Shown piece by piece: positions 26,143 through 38,439 of a stretch of 64,000 bases of DNA (position 1 is the stretch's first letter; each line of letters begins with the position of its first letter). Made by a program: the position numbers and the translations under genes. The notes beneath the pieces are model-generated. The model was not told the DNA's origin. It did not search any database and worked only from the letters and a program-made list of their open reading frames with translations. The stretch is from Blasia pusilla (Eukaryota > Marchantiophyta > Marchantiopsida > Blasiales), in NCBI GenBank assembly GCA_050084515.1, contig CM114271.1, positions 14,942,001 to 15,006,000 on the forward strand, read 5' to 3'.

Positions 26143-29100
26143 TTACTGCTCTTGTAAAGCATTAAGTAGTGACTCACACTTCTCCTCACATTGTTTAAGG
26201 CTGTCATACACTTCTGGGTATGTTAAGTAAAGTTGGTCTATATTGCATCTTCCTTTCATGGTCTGTAGCACTTCTCGAATCTCTTGCTCCCTCCCCCGAC
26301 CCTGAAGAGTGGAGTAGATTTCATCATTGGGAGCCTTGGATCTGGGATTTTCTCTGAAGTCACAATGTTGAAAGCATAATCTTCCAGTATACAGAAAACG
26401 AGAAGGAAAGAAGAATGAGAAAAACTAAGACGACGTCACAATTACCATTCAAAATATTCTTCCAATCCTGAAGCACGAAATTAGAAAGAATGAAGAGAGG
26501 ATGGTTAAGTTTAAATGCAGTTTGGCCTACCATGATCATCAGTGTCTCTGCAAGTTCGGCATATGCGTAAGGCCACCCTGGAGCTATCTGCTGAGGACAA
26601 AGTATCTACACAGTTAGAGAGGCAAAATGTCCAGATTGACTGCAGATTGGTGGGCAGTGCTCCACAACTTAACTTGAAGAACGAGCCTATTTAGTAATTC
26701 AGCTTAAAACACGACTGGTTCAACTCGCCACAATCTTGGAGGATTCGAAGGACGGAAATCCTACTTGACAACTCTCTGATGCACAAGCGCTCAAATGTGG
26801 GGATGATTGGATGCTGTAATTAGTTGTCAATCAATTCCATAAGTTGTAAGCTTTAATCCTATACTAATGTGCCAGCCCATCCATCCACATTTAAAGGAAG
26901 ACTCTCTAGTGCAGGGAAACAGAGAAAGTAGAGAAAGATGTTAATTTTAGCACACAAGGAGAAACTCATGAACATGAGCTCCATGGCAAGTTTCATACCT
27001 CTATGGCCAGAGTAAGGAAACGTTCACCATCCTCCAGTATAGACTTCCTTCCTGCACGGCCACTAATTTGGCCACATGGGGCACTCAAAATACTGCACCG
27101 CCCAGCCTGCACGTCAAAAAAATTACCTTGGTCAAACAAGTGGACATTTCAAGTCAGTCAATGATAACTAAAGGTATAGTTCCCTACAAAGTCTTAATTT
27201 CAGCCAGAAAATCACCTTGGTCAAACAAGCAACCATTTCATGTCTGTCTATGATAGCTGAAGACTTACTGGCCTACAAAGTCTTCATTTTCAGCCATGAC
27301 GGGCAATTGATATGAAATGAGAACACAAATAATAAACTTTCCTCAACAAGAGAATAGGTTTCTTTGGATATCCCGAGAAGCAAAGAAACCTGATTCTCTC
27401 CACGGGAGTTGTGACTCTTCCTACATTTGACCGGCTAATCAACTGATGAAACCCTAGCAGGCACTAGAAGTTGAGGATCAGCACCAACATTGAAAACCAC
27501 CCAGTATGATTTGGGGCGCAACCCTGCTAGCTGACGTAGCATCACCGCTGCCTCTTCCCACATTTCTTCTGTTCCATTCCGATAAATAAACTTCAAACGC
27601 CCACCTACAATGAACTGGCTGAAACTAAACAGAGAAAAAAATTGAACTAGACATGGCAGAGTAGGCAGAGCTAATCCATGAATTGAGTTTTGAGGTCAAA
27701 TCTTTCTTTTCATTCCATAACTCAAAAGTGACTGAACTAAACAAAACAAATGTAGAGACCATAAATGAATATATATTGAAGGACCATAAATGGAAATCGA
27801 TCTGGAGACTCTAGAGGAAGTTACATACTATGATATTTACTAAAGGGAAGAGGTTATTGCTTCAAGGAAAATCCAACTTAATGTATATCCTAACAATACT
27901 CTCCCTCAAAAGTCATGTCTTCAATAATTCCTGAACTCTTTCTCATAGTCTCATGAAGTGGATGTGACGTTGAGCATGTGTTAGCTTGACTATGCACTAA
28001 GGATGGATACCATTGGAAAATCATCATTGTTGTGAGGACGCCTATGCAGGGACTACATTTTGAAACATACCCTGCATATACTTGATGGCAGATGATCGTA
28101 TTTGCCATGAAAGCCGATCTCGAGGAGTCACGTGGGTGCATGCGAATGGCAACTCTGGTAAATTTGTTAAAAGTGATGCAGCTGCCCAACCTCCCTCAAT
28201 TGCCTTAGCTTCTTCCTCCATGAGTGCGACTTTCTGGAACTGAAAGGATGCAAGGCCCCTTCTGACGTGACTAGCCAAAGCAGTCCAACCATGCCACATG
28301 TGCTCCACTTTCCTGCCACTACAAACACAAATGTATTTTTGAGGCCATTCCAAGTTACAAAGAAGAGAGTGCCCAGAAAGCTTATAATTGGACTGATAGC
28401 AAAATTTGCCAATTCTACCTTAGTCCATCTTGTGGGAAATCAGTATATAAATTGAAGAAGATAAATTTTGTGGTAGAGTTGAAACGGTTTGGTGCCAATG
28501 ACCAGGCTATGAGTGGGTGTAGAATTACAGCATCGCCACAACCAAGCTCCAACTGCAAAACGAAGCAAACACCAACCCATGGGCCAACTCTCGCTGAGGA
28601 TATGGTCTCTCAGGTATCTCATAGCAAGCAAACGTTTTGTAAATAAAAATTAATAAGAATAGTTATCTGCCCAGAGAATGGATTGGTACTCCTGACCGAG
28701 GACCACTTACTGGCTGGGATGGGGGAGGAGACTGATTGCAGATCAGGTGGCTCATGCACAAATTGAAAAAAAATCATGCACCTCATGAGCGGTGGCCGCT
28801 GGAACATCAGGAGGTTGAGGCAAAGTTGGTCCGATCACACCTTCAGCACGAGCCCATAGCCAGTCTGCAATCAACCAATGGCTTCTTGGAAAAACAACAA
28901 AGCCCCCACCACAATTTCTCGCAGTCCCATCTGTCACAACCAAAATGGAAGTCATTAGCAATTCCAGAAGAAATCAATTCCATCCTGGACCACCGCCATA
29001 ACATGATTCTCAACAAAGAGAAATTGTGACTTGGTCGCGGCTTACTTGAGCATGCAAGGACGAGAGTGGCAGTTTCAGAAGCACCATCAAGCCTTGGCAC

Positions 29101-29972
29101 CTCCTTCTCAACCTAGATTTGTGCAAGGAAAAAACCAACCAAGGACTTCCTTAATGCTCCTCATTGAACCTGCACTTTCCAAGCATATCTCATTCGCCAA
29201 GATGGTGGGAACTCTTCTCATGAAGAACTTGATGGTAGTACTGGAGGGAGAATCCCTCTGATGAAACTACAAGTCCATCTAAGAGTACCTCCCATCGAAT
29301 CTTTTATCTTTTTCAGACAATAAAGGATAAAACAGAATGAACTATACCTCCCAATTTTCGTTCCACCATGGCTCTGGAGACGTTGCACCATCAGTGCACT
29401 TGAAGCCCGGCCCCTGAATCCGTTCCATGCTGAAGTCGACTTTCATCCTCTCTCCAATTAGACTGTGTAGTAGTGCCTGGTAGTGATTTTGTTCCAGGAC
29501 CTCAGGAGTAATGCTTGGGAGCTCATCTTCTTTGACAAATCCTCGAAGTATTATGAAGCCGTCTTCGTAGATTGAACTCTGCACCCGAAACTTTACTTCT
29601 GAATTTTTGGTCGGCAATCCTGACAGAAGTGCAAACGGCAGACCTATAAGAGTCTATCACGTTCTCCTTTGGGTGCTTTACACAATGGACGGAAGCAGAG
29701 ATCTGATAACGCACAGAGTAATGAGGTCGCATAGGCTGAGCAATCAATGGAGTGAGAGAAGCCCACATCTGGCAGATCGAGTATGCTACGGATGATCATT
29801 GGACCTCCTGACGAGAGCAAATTTCAAAAAACGAAGTAGACCAACCTCGAAATTTCTTTCTACATGTCTGCGAAGAAATGGAGAGGCTAGTGCGACAGCT
29901 TTGCCGAACCACTTTCGTTCCAGGAGCAAGGGCGGAAAACAGAGGGAACCCCGCGACACGGACACCAGCCAT
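26143..29972 (-). CDS. PhyH-like (2-oxoglutarate/Fe dioxygenase fold) protein
   Basis: Exons (minus) assembled by phase are 29,972-29,846; 29,619-29,348; 29,112-29,046; 28,930-28,782; an unresolved exon near 28,700-28,750; 28,318-28,071; 27,604-27,453; 27,106-26,999; 26,590-26,531; 26,467-26,446 (22 nt); 26,351-26,143. Exon 1 is Arg/Ser-rich and transit-like (MAGVRVAGFPLFSALAPG). Exon 2 has the PhyH-type start YEDGFIILRGFV. Exons 3-4 give VPRLDGAS ... NCGGGFVVFPRSHW, matching the usual HxDG ... PGSH pattern but with Arg where the first iron-binding His is expected. The C-terminal part (IAPGWPYAYAELAETL, DQLYLTYPEVYDSLKQ) is not recognised. PhyH proteins hydroxylate 2-oxoglutarate-dependent substrates; catalysis here is doubtful. 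The phase between exons 4 and 6 is not closed, so either an exon is misplaced or a frameshift exists. Confidence 0.6.
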
Positions 29973-31330
29973 GCTGGCTCGCAACTGTTTTGAGGTCTAA
30001 GCCATGTCTGCTTCCAAACCCCAAGCCACAACCCATAAGTAGCTCATTGTCGCAAGTGTCGGACGGAAACAGCAGTGTAACGTATTGGTTTCACACTGCA
30101 CATCGCGACGGCATCACTGCGAAACGAAACCGTGGTGAGTTCTCCAAAGAAAGAAGGAATTCACGGACATCCTGGAAAAAAAGTGACACTAGACAAGTGG
30201 ATCCGTGTCAAGTGCATCGAGAGAAGGACCGGCCTCAAAAAGTGCCTCGTCTGCTTCCCTGTGAGAGAATAGAATCTACCAAACTTGGGTAATATCCTCA
30301 TATTCCACAAATTGCCAAACCCTAGCTACGAGCGGAACAAAGTGACATTCTAGTGTACGTTTTCCTTTCTGATTCCGAGACAAATTTGATTCACTGGCAA
30401 GTGTGACCGTCAGAAGAAGGACCTCTCCACCGTGAGAAAGGTCCGAAGCGAAGCCTGGAGAATGACTTCCATGGCCTTGAATACGTAACATCAGAACAGA
30501 GAGAAATCTGACTAGCTGATGGACTCACCATCAATAAAACAGCTAATAAAAACTAAACAGAACAATTCAACTTTCCACCATAAGAAGGCTTTCGTTCCTT
30601 CCGCCCTTCACTCGCCTCGTTAAGATTATGGCCACAACACACATAGAAAGAACCAATCTCTACAAAACTCCACAGCCCGAACACCAATCCGCACACGAAA
30701 CCGGAAAACCGAATGGCGAGCAGTTCCTCCCCCCGGCCCTGGCCGAACAGCAAGCCAACGCATCACAAATAAAATTTTCTCACTCACCGGATAGCAGAGA
30801 CCACCGCGTCAAAGAAAGGCCCCACCGCCCTCTCCCTTCCATCAAGAATCGGGGCCGCGCTTTACGGTTAAGCGTGCGCAACGTCTCGACCCGCCCTCAC
30901 TCCCCGCGCAGCAACTGTCGAAGGCTCCATCCGCAGACGCACCGCACTCGCGCGGCCGTGCTCTCCCTCCCTCTCTCTCTCCCACTTCTCGGCCCCCGCA
31001 TCGCGTCCAAAGGAGTCTGTCCGGAAGCCATTACAGCAGAGCACAAGGCATCCGCGACCGACTTCCGTTCCGTTCCACTGTCCAATCTCCGCCCGTACAG
31101 GCAACTTCCACCCCTACGGGATTCCCGGATCACGATTTATGGGAATCTGGACTCGCCGGAGAGAGGGTCGGAGAAAGGAGAGAACCTTCCAGAGCGCCCC
31201 TTCAAACGCGTGTGGAGGAAACGATCATTAGACGAAGAGAAAAAAAATTTAAGGGTTGTAAAGGAAGCCTAAACGGGGGAATTTGAGAGTTTGTTATTAG
31301 GGGGTGTCATAATACCCCTTATCCGAGATT
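29973..31330 (-). promoter_or_regulatory. Upstream region of the PhyH-like gene
   Basis: Upstream of the first ATG, base composition rises sharply in GC and CpG between about 30,840 and 31,130, as in the 5' zones of the other host genes here. Long open frames on both strands (for example 30,628-31,272 plus) lack domains and are best explained by GC content. I read the block as promoter and perhaps 5' UTR with an intron. Confidence 0.35.
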
Positions 31331-31336
31331 TTAGGG

Positions 31337-31403
31337 GTCCCCGGATAGAGAGATCCGGGGGACTCGCGGGATCGCAAACGGGTAGCTCTCAAGCTACCCG
31401 TTT
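31337..31403. repeat. Two adjacent perfect hairpins
   Basis: CCCCGGAT (31,339-31,346) pairs with ATCCGGGG (31,353-31,360) across a 6-nt loop and extends by two pairs with one bulge. Then AAACGGGTAGCT (31,376-31,387) pairs with AGCTACCCGTTT (31,392-31,403) across CTCA. They lie about 1.4 kb upstream of the PhyH-like gene start, just outside the GC-rich zone. Confidence 0.8.
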
Positions 31404-32205
31404 TGGCGCTCCTCGGAATAGTCTTTCCTGCCCGTTTTCATTTCTTCCCATGTAGCCCTATGGAATTAGGGCTCGTAGGTGATATTCATCGATTGCACGG
31501 GCCAGGGCAGGTGACATGTTCTATGCTCGCTTATGCAAGGGGTTCGAATGTGCATTCCAATGGGCTTTGATGGGCACGGGTTCACATGCCTTACATGCAC
31601 GGGGCTTGTTAAGGAGTGGCAGGGCGATTTTGAAAGGGGAAGAGCTTTCTTAGCAAGGAGTTTTAAAGCATTGGTGTCCTAGATAAGACCAATATGCATT
31701 GCTCAATCTCAAATGCCTTTCTGGTGTGTGGCTGGAAAAATCTACTGTGGAGAGAGGGATGTAGCAGAGATAGGGAGTGTCAAATATTGTCCCTCCCTCT
31801 CATCTGATTTGGTTTTGAGATAACAAGTTGGGAGCCTTATGAGGGGTGCACATGGCTCGCTTTAGGTGAGACCTTCTTATTGAATGAGGCCTGATTTTTA
31901 AATGTGAGTATGAGTCAAACCCGGATATGGCTTCATTTTCAGGTATGTCGAAGCTCGTAATTTAAACCTCTCAATGAGGGTGTGTTGATTCTTCCAATTC
32001 TGTTGGGGAATTTTTTTTTAGGTCTGTTGAAGCTCAGTATTTCAACCTGTAAATGAGGCACTTGAAGGTTCAAATTCTAGTGGGGCATAACTGAAGGTTA
32101 GGGTGAAGTATTCAATGGTTTTTGATTCCCACACACAAAGTTCTCCAAAACTGACAATCATGCAAAGAGTCTCTGAGAGATAACTGTTGTTGAGAGAACT
32201 TCGAC
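31404..32205. other. Gene-free spacer
   Basis: No gene or domain is seen on either strand. A short repeated phrase (GTATGTCGAAGCTCGTAATTT at 31,943 and GTCTGTTGAAGCTCAGTATTT at 32,022) suggests a small local duplication. Confidence 0.35.
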
Positions 32206-33528
32206 ATGTTGTTGACCTCCATATTTTATTGGAGGATTCCACTTCAGAGTGAGACTTCCTCTCTTGAGGATGACGATATGCTCAGCGATCGTGAAAGCAC
32301 TTCCTCATATTTTAGCTTAGACGAGGAAGATGAGTCTTACGTTGATGAAGATATGTTGCAACTATACGAAATGGTGCAGGGAAGTAGATTTTTAGGGGAT
32401 TGAAATTTGGTGCCTAAATCCAAAGACTTTGTGGATAATATCTTCCTTGCGTTACTCCCACATTCATTCAAGCAAGTAACCAGAATGCGGCGCGTGACTT
32501 TCTGAGGATTGTTGAGCCTCATTGAAGACCATCCTATCTTCTACTCGAATTCTTTCCATACCCAAATCTCTGTAAAAGTCCAATTGGTTGTGGCACTTGG
32601 CAAGTTGGGGCATAATGGAAACAGTGCATGCTTAGCGCGCACTCTATTCTTATGGGGCACATCCCATGGTTAAGTTGTGAACTACACTCGTAGAGTTGTC
32701 GTTGCTTTGGTTGATAGACTGTCACAAGAGTTGCAACAGCCCAACTCTCAAGAACGCCAAAGGATCTAGTATGAATTTGGAAAACATGGATTCACAGGAT
32801 GGGTTGGACTGATTAATGGGATGTTATTCCCCCTCAATCAAAGACCACATGACTCTAGTGAGACATACTTTGATAGGAAATCTATTTATTCTTTCAATAG
32901 GGAAGTTGTCTGTGATGAGCGAAGGAGGATCATTTTCCTCTTCATTGGTATGTATGTTATTGATGCATTCATATTCTGCAACATGATATTTCTCTTCTAT
33001 TAATTATTTGTATAATCTGCTCAACCACATCTGAAATTTGTGTTTAATACTGCATGTATATCTAGATCTTGCCATGATTTCCCTTCTTTCAAGCGATCAA
33101 ACCTGTGGGGAAACATGTTCAGCCTCCTAACATTTGCATAAAATCACCTCCTGCTTGGGGACAATGGGTACTCTCCACTCCCACATTTTGTGCCCTCCTA
33201 TCGCCAAGCATCTACAATTTCCAACGTCCAAGATTTCAGCAAATGCACCACCCACACGAGAGTCATGAACGAGCATTGTATATGTGTCTTGAAATCTCAA
33301 TGGCAATCTCTTCGAGAAATACGGATTCCATTGAATAATGTGAGATGTAATTATAGATTGGTGAAATGGATAACATGTTGTGCAATTTTGCCCAACTTTG
33401 TGATTAATCGGAATGACCTTTGGACCAGTGATGATCATGAAATAGAATTGGAAGGAGATGCGGATTTCAACAATTATCCATTGCATGGACTTGCAAGGGT
33501 GAGAGAGCCCGGCATTCAGAAGCGATGA
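32206..33528 (+). pseudogene. PIF/Harbinger (DDE_Tnp_4) transposase remnant
   Basis: Several frames together follow a Harbinger nuclease from end to end. There is an acidic start (EDDDMLSDRESTSSYFS), then a helix region (LLSLIEDHPIFYSNS, VQLVVALGKLGHNGNSACLA, RRVVVALVDRLSQELQQPNS). The catalytic region follows (GLINGMLFPLNQRP, ETYFDRKSIYSFN, VVCDERRRIIF, then SCHDFPSF and LLGDNGYSLP). The C-terminal part is HTRVMNEHCICVLKSQWQSLREIRIPLN with VKWITCCAILPNFV. The first catalytic Asp of the usual IDG is Asn here. Stops near 32,401, 32,504, 32,670 and 32,767 and a frame change around 33,000-33,180 show it is dead. No terminal inverted repeats were located. Confidence 0.8.
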
Positions 33529-35144
33529 GAAGTTCAACAGGCTTGTCTGGCATTCAACCAGCAATTTGGGGGGTTCCTTGCCTAAGACATCCCTATGTCT
33601 AATTGAACAATTAATCAATCAAATCCATCTAAGAGAAGTGGCCAAGTAGTAGTAGTAGTCAAGATATTTCAGTTCTGAGTTAGTAGTCAGACTGACATTT
33701 CAGGGATGATTCATATGTTTGCCACCCCTCACATCTTCATAAAGAAAGTATGTCATTGTACACATTCTGGTTTAGTCCATTGTACACATTCTTACCATGT
33801 GTGAGATTTAAATTTTCTTATCAGTCTGCTCAGAGTTAGGGTCTTCAGAGCCTCATGATCATAAGGTGCTTAAATTCTTGTGAATCATTATGAGCAACCA
33901 TCAATGAAATGAGGAGGATTGGTTTGTGCATGTTTGGTTAGTTCAACTTGATACTATGAGTTTATAGGTAGGACTTATGGGCTCATGATTCATCTTTCAC
34001 TTCCTGCTGTTGGAGTCCATGATTACACGTTGTGTTCAACAACTATCTTTGCCATCTAATTTTTTGCAATGATGCCCCTCAATAACCATCCTCTCAGTCA
34101 CATTATGGATTGTTGGACAATATGCACTGCAAAGCACATCCATTCCATCGTAGCAAAAGGATGCATACCTGCAACTCATGTTTGAAGCAAATAGAGTTAT
34201 TGTGTGAAGCTGGATACAAACTCCAAGTCAGCGCATGTTTGGTTGTGTTGGTGGAATGAGTGGGAAGGTTATTTAAATTATCCTCTGCATTCCTTAAGGA
34301 AGATTTTCTGTACATGGCCTAACCATGAACTTGACCAGAGCAGCATAGAGATATGTCACTAGGATCTCCACTCTTACAAATTCATTTCTGTATCTAGCAG
34401 CTTTCATGTGAATTAGTTTGAGTGTAATGCATGAACTCAAGGTATCATAGTGCCTCATGATGTATTATGCACTGAGCCTAACAATGCTTTATCGCTACTT
34501 TCACCTTGTGATGGACTCAGTAGCTCACATTGAGTGAGTCTGACACCAGAGGCCCTATGATGTTGTCTTCTCTTCTAGTCTGGTGTTGATCCAAAAAAGA
34601 AAGCAAATGCTGCTATGTTGGGATTTGCCTTTATAAAATGCAGGGTAAGACTACCTTAAGCTAAATAATTCAAACCTAAAGAAAATATTGATCAAGAAGA
34701 AGACCATGACTGTGGAATGAAATTGGTCATTTGTAAATATCATAGATATGGAGGATTTAAGCAAGGATTTCAGATAGAAGGTATGTCGTCTACTATAATA
34801 GTAGATTATAACTTTGTGCATATATTTCATTTAATGTCATTCACCACCCCTTCAATTATTTCATTGCAAGGCTAAGACAAGCAGTTTGTGTTTTACCTGT
34901 TTAACAAATCTCACAAGCGAATATGGACAATTAAGCTGGTAATACTAGAACTGTTCCAACACGTTTAGTTGCCGAGAAACACTTCTCGAACCTGGTGGCC
35001 CTGATTGTAATGTGTATTGGAGATCCCAATTAGGTAGGGTGCATAGTATTCAAAAGATATCCATATATGTTTGTTACTTGGAAGCTCTTCACCAACACAC
35101 TGGATTGTCGACACTTTAGCACACTATGCAAGTGTCGCCCTCTT
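33529..35144. other. Gene-free stretch
   Basis: No gene is recognised. Near 34,985-35,100 a segment (AATGTGTATTGGAGATCCCAA followed by GGTAGGGTGCATAGT) is repeated in diverged form at about 57,770-57,860. Confidence 0.4.
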
Positions 35145-35640
35145 CATATATATGTCAAGCTCTCCATGGTGTGCATTCTCTCTCATTTCAAACCAAACCC
35201 ACTTTCCTAATGAGAGGCTAGGGTTACACAAACAAGGCAAGGAGGACCATAGCTTCGCTGCCTCATGCCAAGAGATTCAATAAAGAGAGAATGAGCTCTC
35301 AAACTCTCTCTCTTGGAGGTATACCCTCTTCCCTCTCCCAAGCCCTCTCCATCGTAACCTATGCTTGTAGGTCACCTTCTTGGCTCTTGACCTGTTCTAG
35401 CGGGTTAAGAGCCACTTCCCGAAGTGGAAAGTTAGCTATACTACAAACTGTAACTTATCGGAAATAGTAATTTCCTCAATATGGCTCCAAATGAGTTGAA
35501 ACGAAGGGGAAACCTGCCTCTAAGGTTACCCGTAGCCTTATCACGTCATCCTTGACCTCCTAAGGCTATCCTCCAACATCTCCAAAGGCGATCTACTAGA
35601 TCTCGCCAAACTATCGTAAAAGACGTGACAAGATGCACGA
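35145..35640 (-). repeat. Reversed LTR fragment of the methyltransferase/PHD gypsy family
   Basis: The reverse complement aligns with about 21,775-22,255 of the LTR. Shared segments include GAGATCTAGTAGA(G/T)CG, AGGAGGTCAAGGATGAC-like, CTCATTTGGAGCCATATTGAGG, GAGAGCTCATTCTCTCTTT and CTCATTAGGA(G/A)AGTGGGTTTGG. Neither terminal is intact. It shows that the family was active more than once in this region. Confidence 0.75.
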
Positions 35641-36697
35641 AGACAACAAAAGCATCCAAGAGTTAATCAACCAACCTCATGTGACAAAATTGTGGAAGAA
35701 GAGAGCAGCAAAAGAAGGCATATCAAAAAACTTGGTCAAACTTATTCTCTAGGTTAAACTTTTCGACAAGTACACATTCAAGGAGCAGAGCAGTATTCAT
35801 AACACCCAAACATGCCTAGGGAAAAGGAAGGGCAGAAAACAAAAAATGTACAGAAACCCAAACAACGACAAGTACAAACACAAAGATAAATCATACTAAA
35901 AATAGTTTGACACAGAATGATATATCATCATCATCAACACATTCTTCTTTAGCTCCTAGTTTCAACACTAGCAATGAATATAGGTCCTGATTTAACAACC
36001 ATGTTCAGCAGATATCCAAGTTTTTTATGAAACAAAACAATAACCACCTCCACTATTGATTTACTCGAACCTGGGCAAAAAAAAAAAACATCAACTATAA
36101 AAATACCATCAAGTATCTTCTCTTGAGATTGATTGTGCCTTTTTTTATAATGCTATTGACATGGGGGTTCACGGAGACCATGGAACTGTGCAGCCACTAT
36201 TAGTTGGGGGTGACTTGCCATTTCTTACTGTTTGTAGGGGGTTCACATAGTTCACAAAACTTCCCACATAAACCCAAACCCTCCTCTTCAGCTTGACAAT
36301 GCCCTTTTTCATCACCATAAAATACCTCTTCATTTTCATCATAAGCTTCTTCTTGGGTATAGATATAAACTATGTCCTCCGTTATTTGTGCATGACCATT
36401 GGCATTACCATTTTCCGTCACCTGCAAATTCAATCCAACACAGAATTTATGATAAAATCTATGGGAGGTTTCCAAGAAACAGGCCCTCCATGGATCAGAA
36501 TGGTCTCTTCATCATGACTAAAATTCACTTTGTACAAGCAAAGGCTATTAGGCCTCAATGTCAACCTCAACTTCACCCAGCCCAACTTCATCCTGGGAGC
36601 ATAAGTGGTATCTGATCTGCTTTAACCCAATGGTTGTGCCCTTAACTCCTCCACTTCTAATGCTGCAAGATCCCAATCACTACATAGAGTCAATCAT
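35641..36697. other. Gene-free stretch with one exon-like segment
   Basis: At 36,200-36,421 the minus strand has an acidic open segment (EDIVYIYTQEEAYDENEEVF, then CGKFCELCEPP). A pyrimidine-poor AG acceptor-like site precedes it, but no partner exons or domain can be named. The rest is AT-rich and featureless. The target-site duplication of the following solo LTR begins at 36,693. Confidence 0.3.
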
Positions 36698-37724
36698 TGT
36701 CGCGCCCCTACTCTCCTTGAACGTCAGTCTTTATTGTTGCGGAAACGTACGTTCAGTAGGACACGATCTCATCGCCGATCTGCACCCAAACACGCACTCT
36801 CGTTAGTCGGGTCTGGGCCAACCAGCGTTCTAACCCACCGAGATCTCAACTCGGCGTCTCATCAAGCTCAGCCTTCTTTACTTCCTAGTTTCCAAAACAT
36901 GGCAAGTCCTTCAAGACTTGGAACAGACTTCCTGATTAGTCCAGGAACCTAAAATGGCACTTGCGCGCCTAGCGATCCCAACTATTCAACGGACCTCGTG
37001 TGAGTTCCAAATAGAGACCCAAGTAATTGAATCGCGGGATGAAATCCAAGAGGGATGTCTAAAATCGCCTCCATAGACTTGGTTTAGGTTTTCCAACCCA
37101 ACCCCAAACTCTCGATCCGTTCCATGCCCTTGAGCCGCCCCGTGGCGCCCAAAGTGGGGTTCGAGTTCCAAACACTCTCGGAGACCTTCCCCCTTACTAA
37201 TACTACTGGGGTTCTCCAATAACCCCCTTTGGAAAAGGAGGGTCGGGCCCTTCGTTGTGGCCCTCAACCTGACTCTACTTACAATTGTTTCTAGGTTGTT
37301 TCTCAGCCGTTGCTTATATGTTTGCAGAGATCTTTAGTGCATTTGAACCGTCTTTCCATAAGTCTTCCAACGCACCCTTGCTCAATCCAAACGCATCTTG
37401 GAGCTAAAAGTTATGGCCATAAATACAGTGGCAGAAACTCTCAAACGCTAGTAGCGTTCCAAATCTGGATTCTTCCTTTGGCAACCCACTTCCTAGACTC
37501 AACTCCTTTCAAGTCTTATTCCGCGTTTGGTCCAGGTTTCTCAGTCACGACCATAACATCTGAAACACGAAGCCTCACTTGCGTCTCGTCTCTTGTCTCT
37601 CCTTCGAGATCACTCCAACGCGCAAACCATCTTAGCGTGAACCCGCTAATGTTCCGATGTTCCGCTTTGGCACTCGTTTGGTCATGAGGGTCGCGAAAAT
37701 CATCTTCTCAGTGGTATGAGATCA
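36698..37724 (+). mobile_element. Solo LTR with 5-bp target-site duplication
   Basis: The element starts TGTCGCGCCCC, a common plant gypsy LTR start, and ends GAGATCA. It is flanked on both sides by ATCAT (36,693-36,697 and 37,725-37,729). Length is 1,027 bp. It is closely related to the LTR at 683 and the fragment at 15,081. The missing internal region and second LTR indicate loss by LTR-LTR recombination. The frames inside it show no domain. Confidence 0.8.
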
Positions 37725-37729
37725 ATCAT

Positions 37730-38439
37730 TTGTCCCAAATCCTGCACAAGGATGAAAATCATGATTAATTTATACTGCAATGATGTCGATCAAAATGAGA
37801 AGAGTATTGCATCTGCTTCTTGTAAATTGCACTTGACAACCACTAACTCTGCTCAAAGGTTCTCACTCATTTTTTAGCAGTTAATCAGGAGATTGGTTAG
37901 CTTGTGCAAGGATGAGTACATAACAACTGAAGAGGGCATTAAAGATCCTCTGCATTTGTTGTGGTCTCATTCTCCTTCATGGTTTTTTGACCCAATGGTA
38001 TGGGCAGAGTTCCAACTTAGAGCATCATGACAGTTGGTAGTTTCCTCTTACTAAGGCAACCAATAAATAACCACTCTCTTAAGAATGAATAGTACCTACT
38101 TCCAATCCAACAACTTCCGAAACTTCACTTGGAAGGTAAGTTCTCGTATTGAAGGCTACCTCAATTATACGATTTCTGGAGATATGGACAAACCTCAAGA
38201 TTTAACCACATGCTGAACCTGTTCATGCGTGTCATTATATGTTGGTGATCCATTTTAGCACCTAAGCACAAGAGCAAAAGAGACTACCGCAAAAAAACTT
38301 TAATTATAAGCTTAGTTCTCTTTATCAGGTACTGAATTATGATAAATCTGAGCATACCTCACCACCTAATCCAAGATTGGGACATGGTTTTGTCTCCGCG
38401 CAATTTAATTGATGAATCCACCGCAACAGAGCATGAATT
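37730..38439. other. Gene-free spacer
   Basis: AT-rich sequence with no recognisable gene. It is probably the continuation of the sequence split by the solo LTR. Confidence 0.35.

Noticed and set aside
30628-31272. 214-codon open frame on the plus strand
   Set aside because: It sits in the GC-rich upstream zone of the PhyH-like gene. It is low-complexity and basic, has no domain, and has equally long frames opposite.
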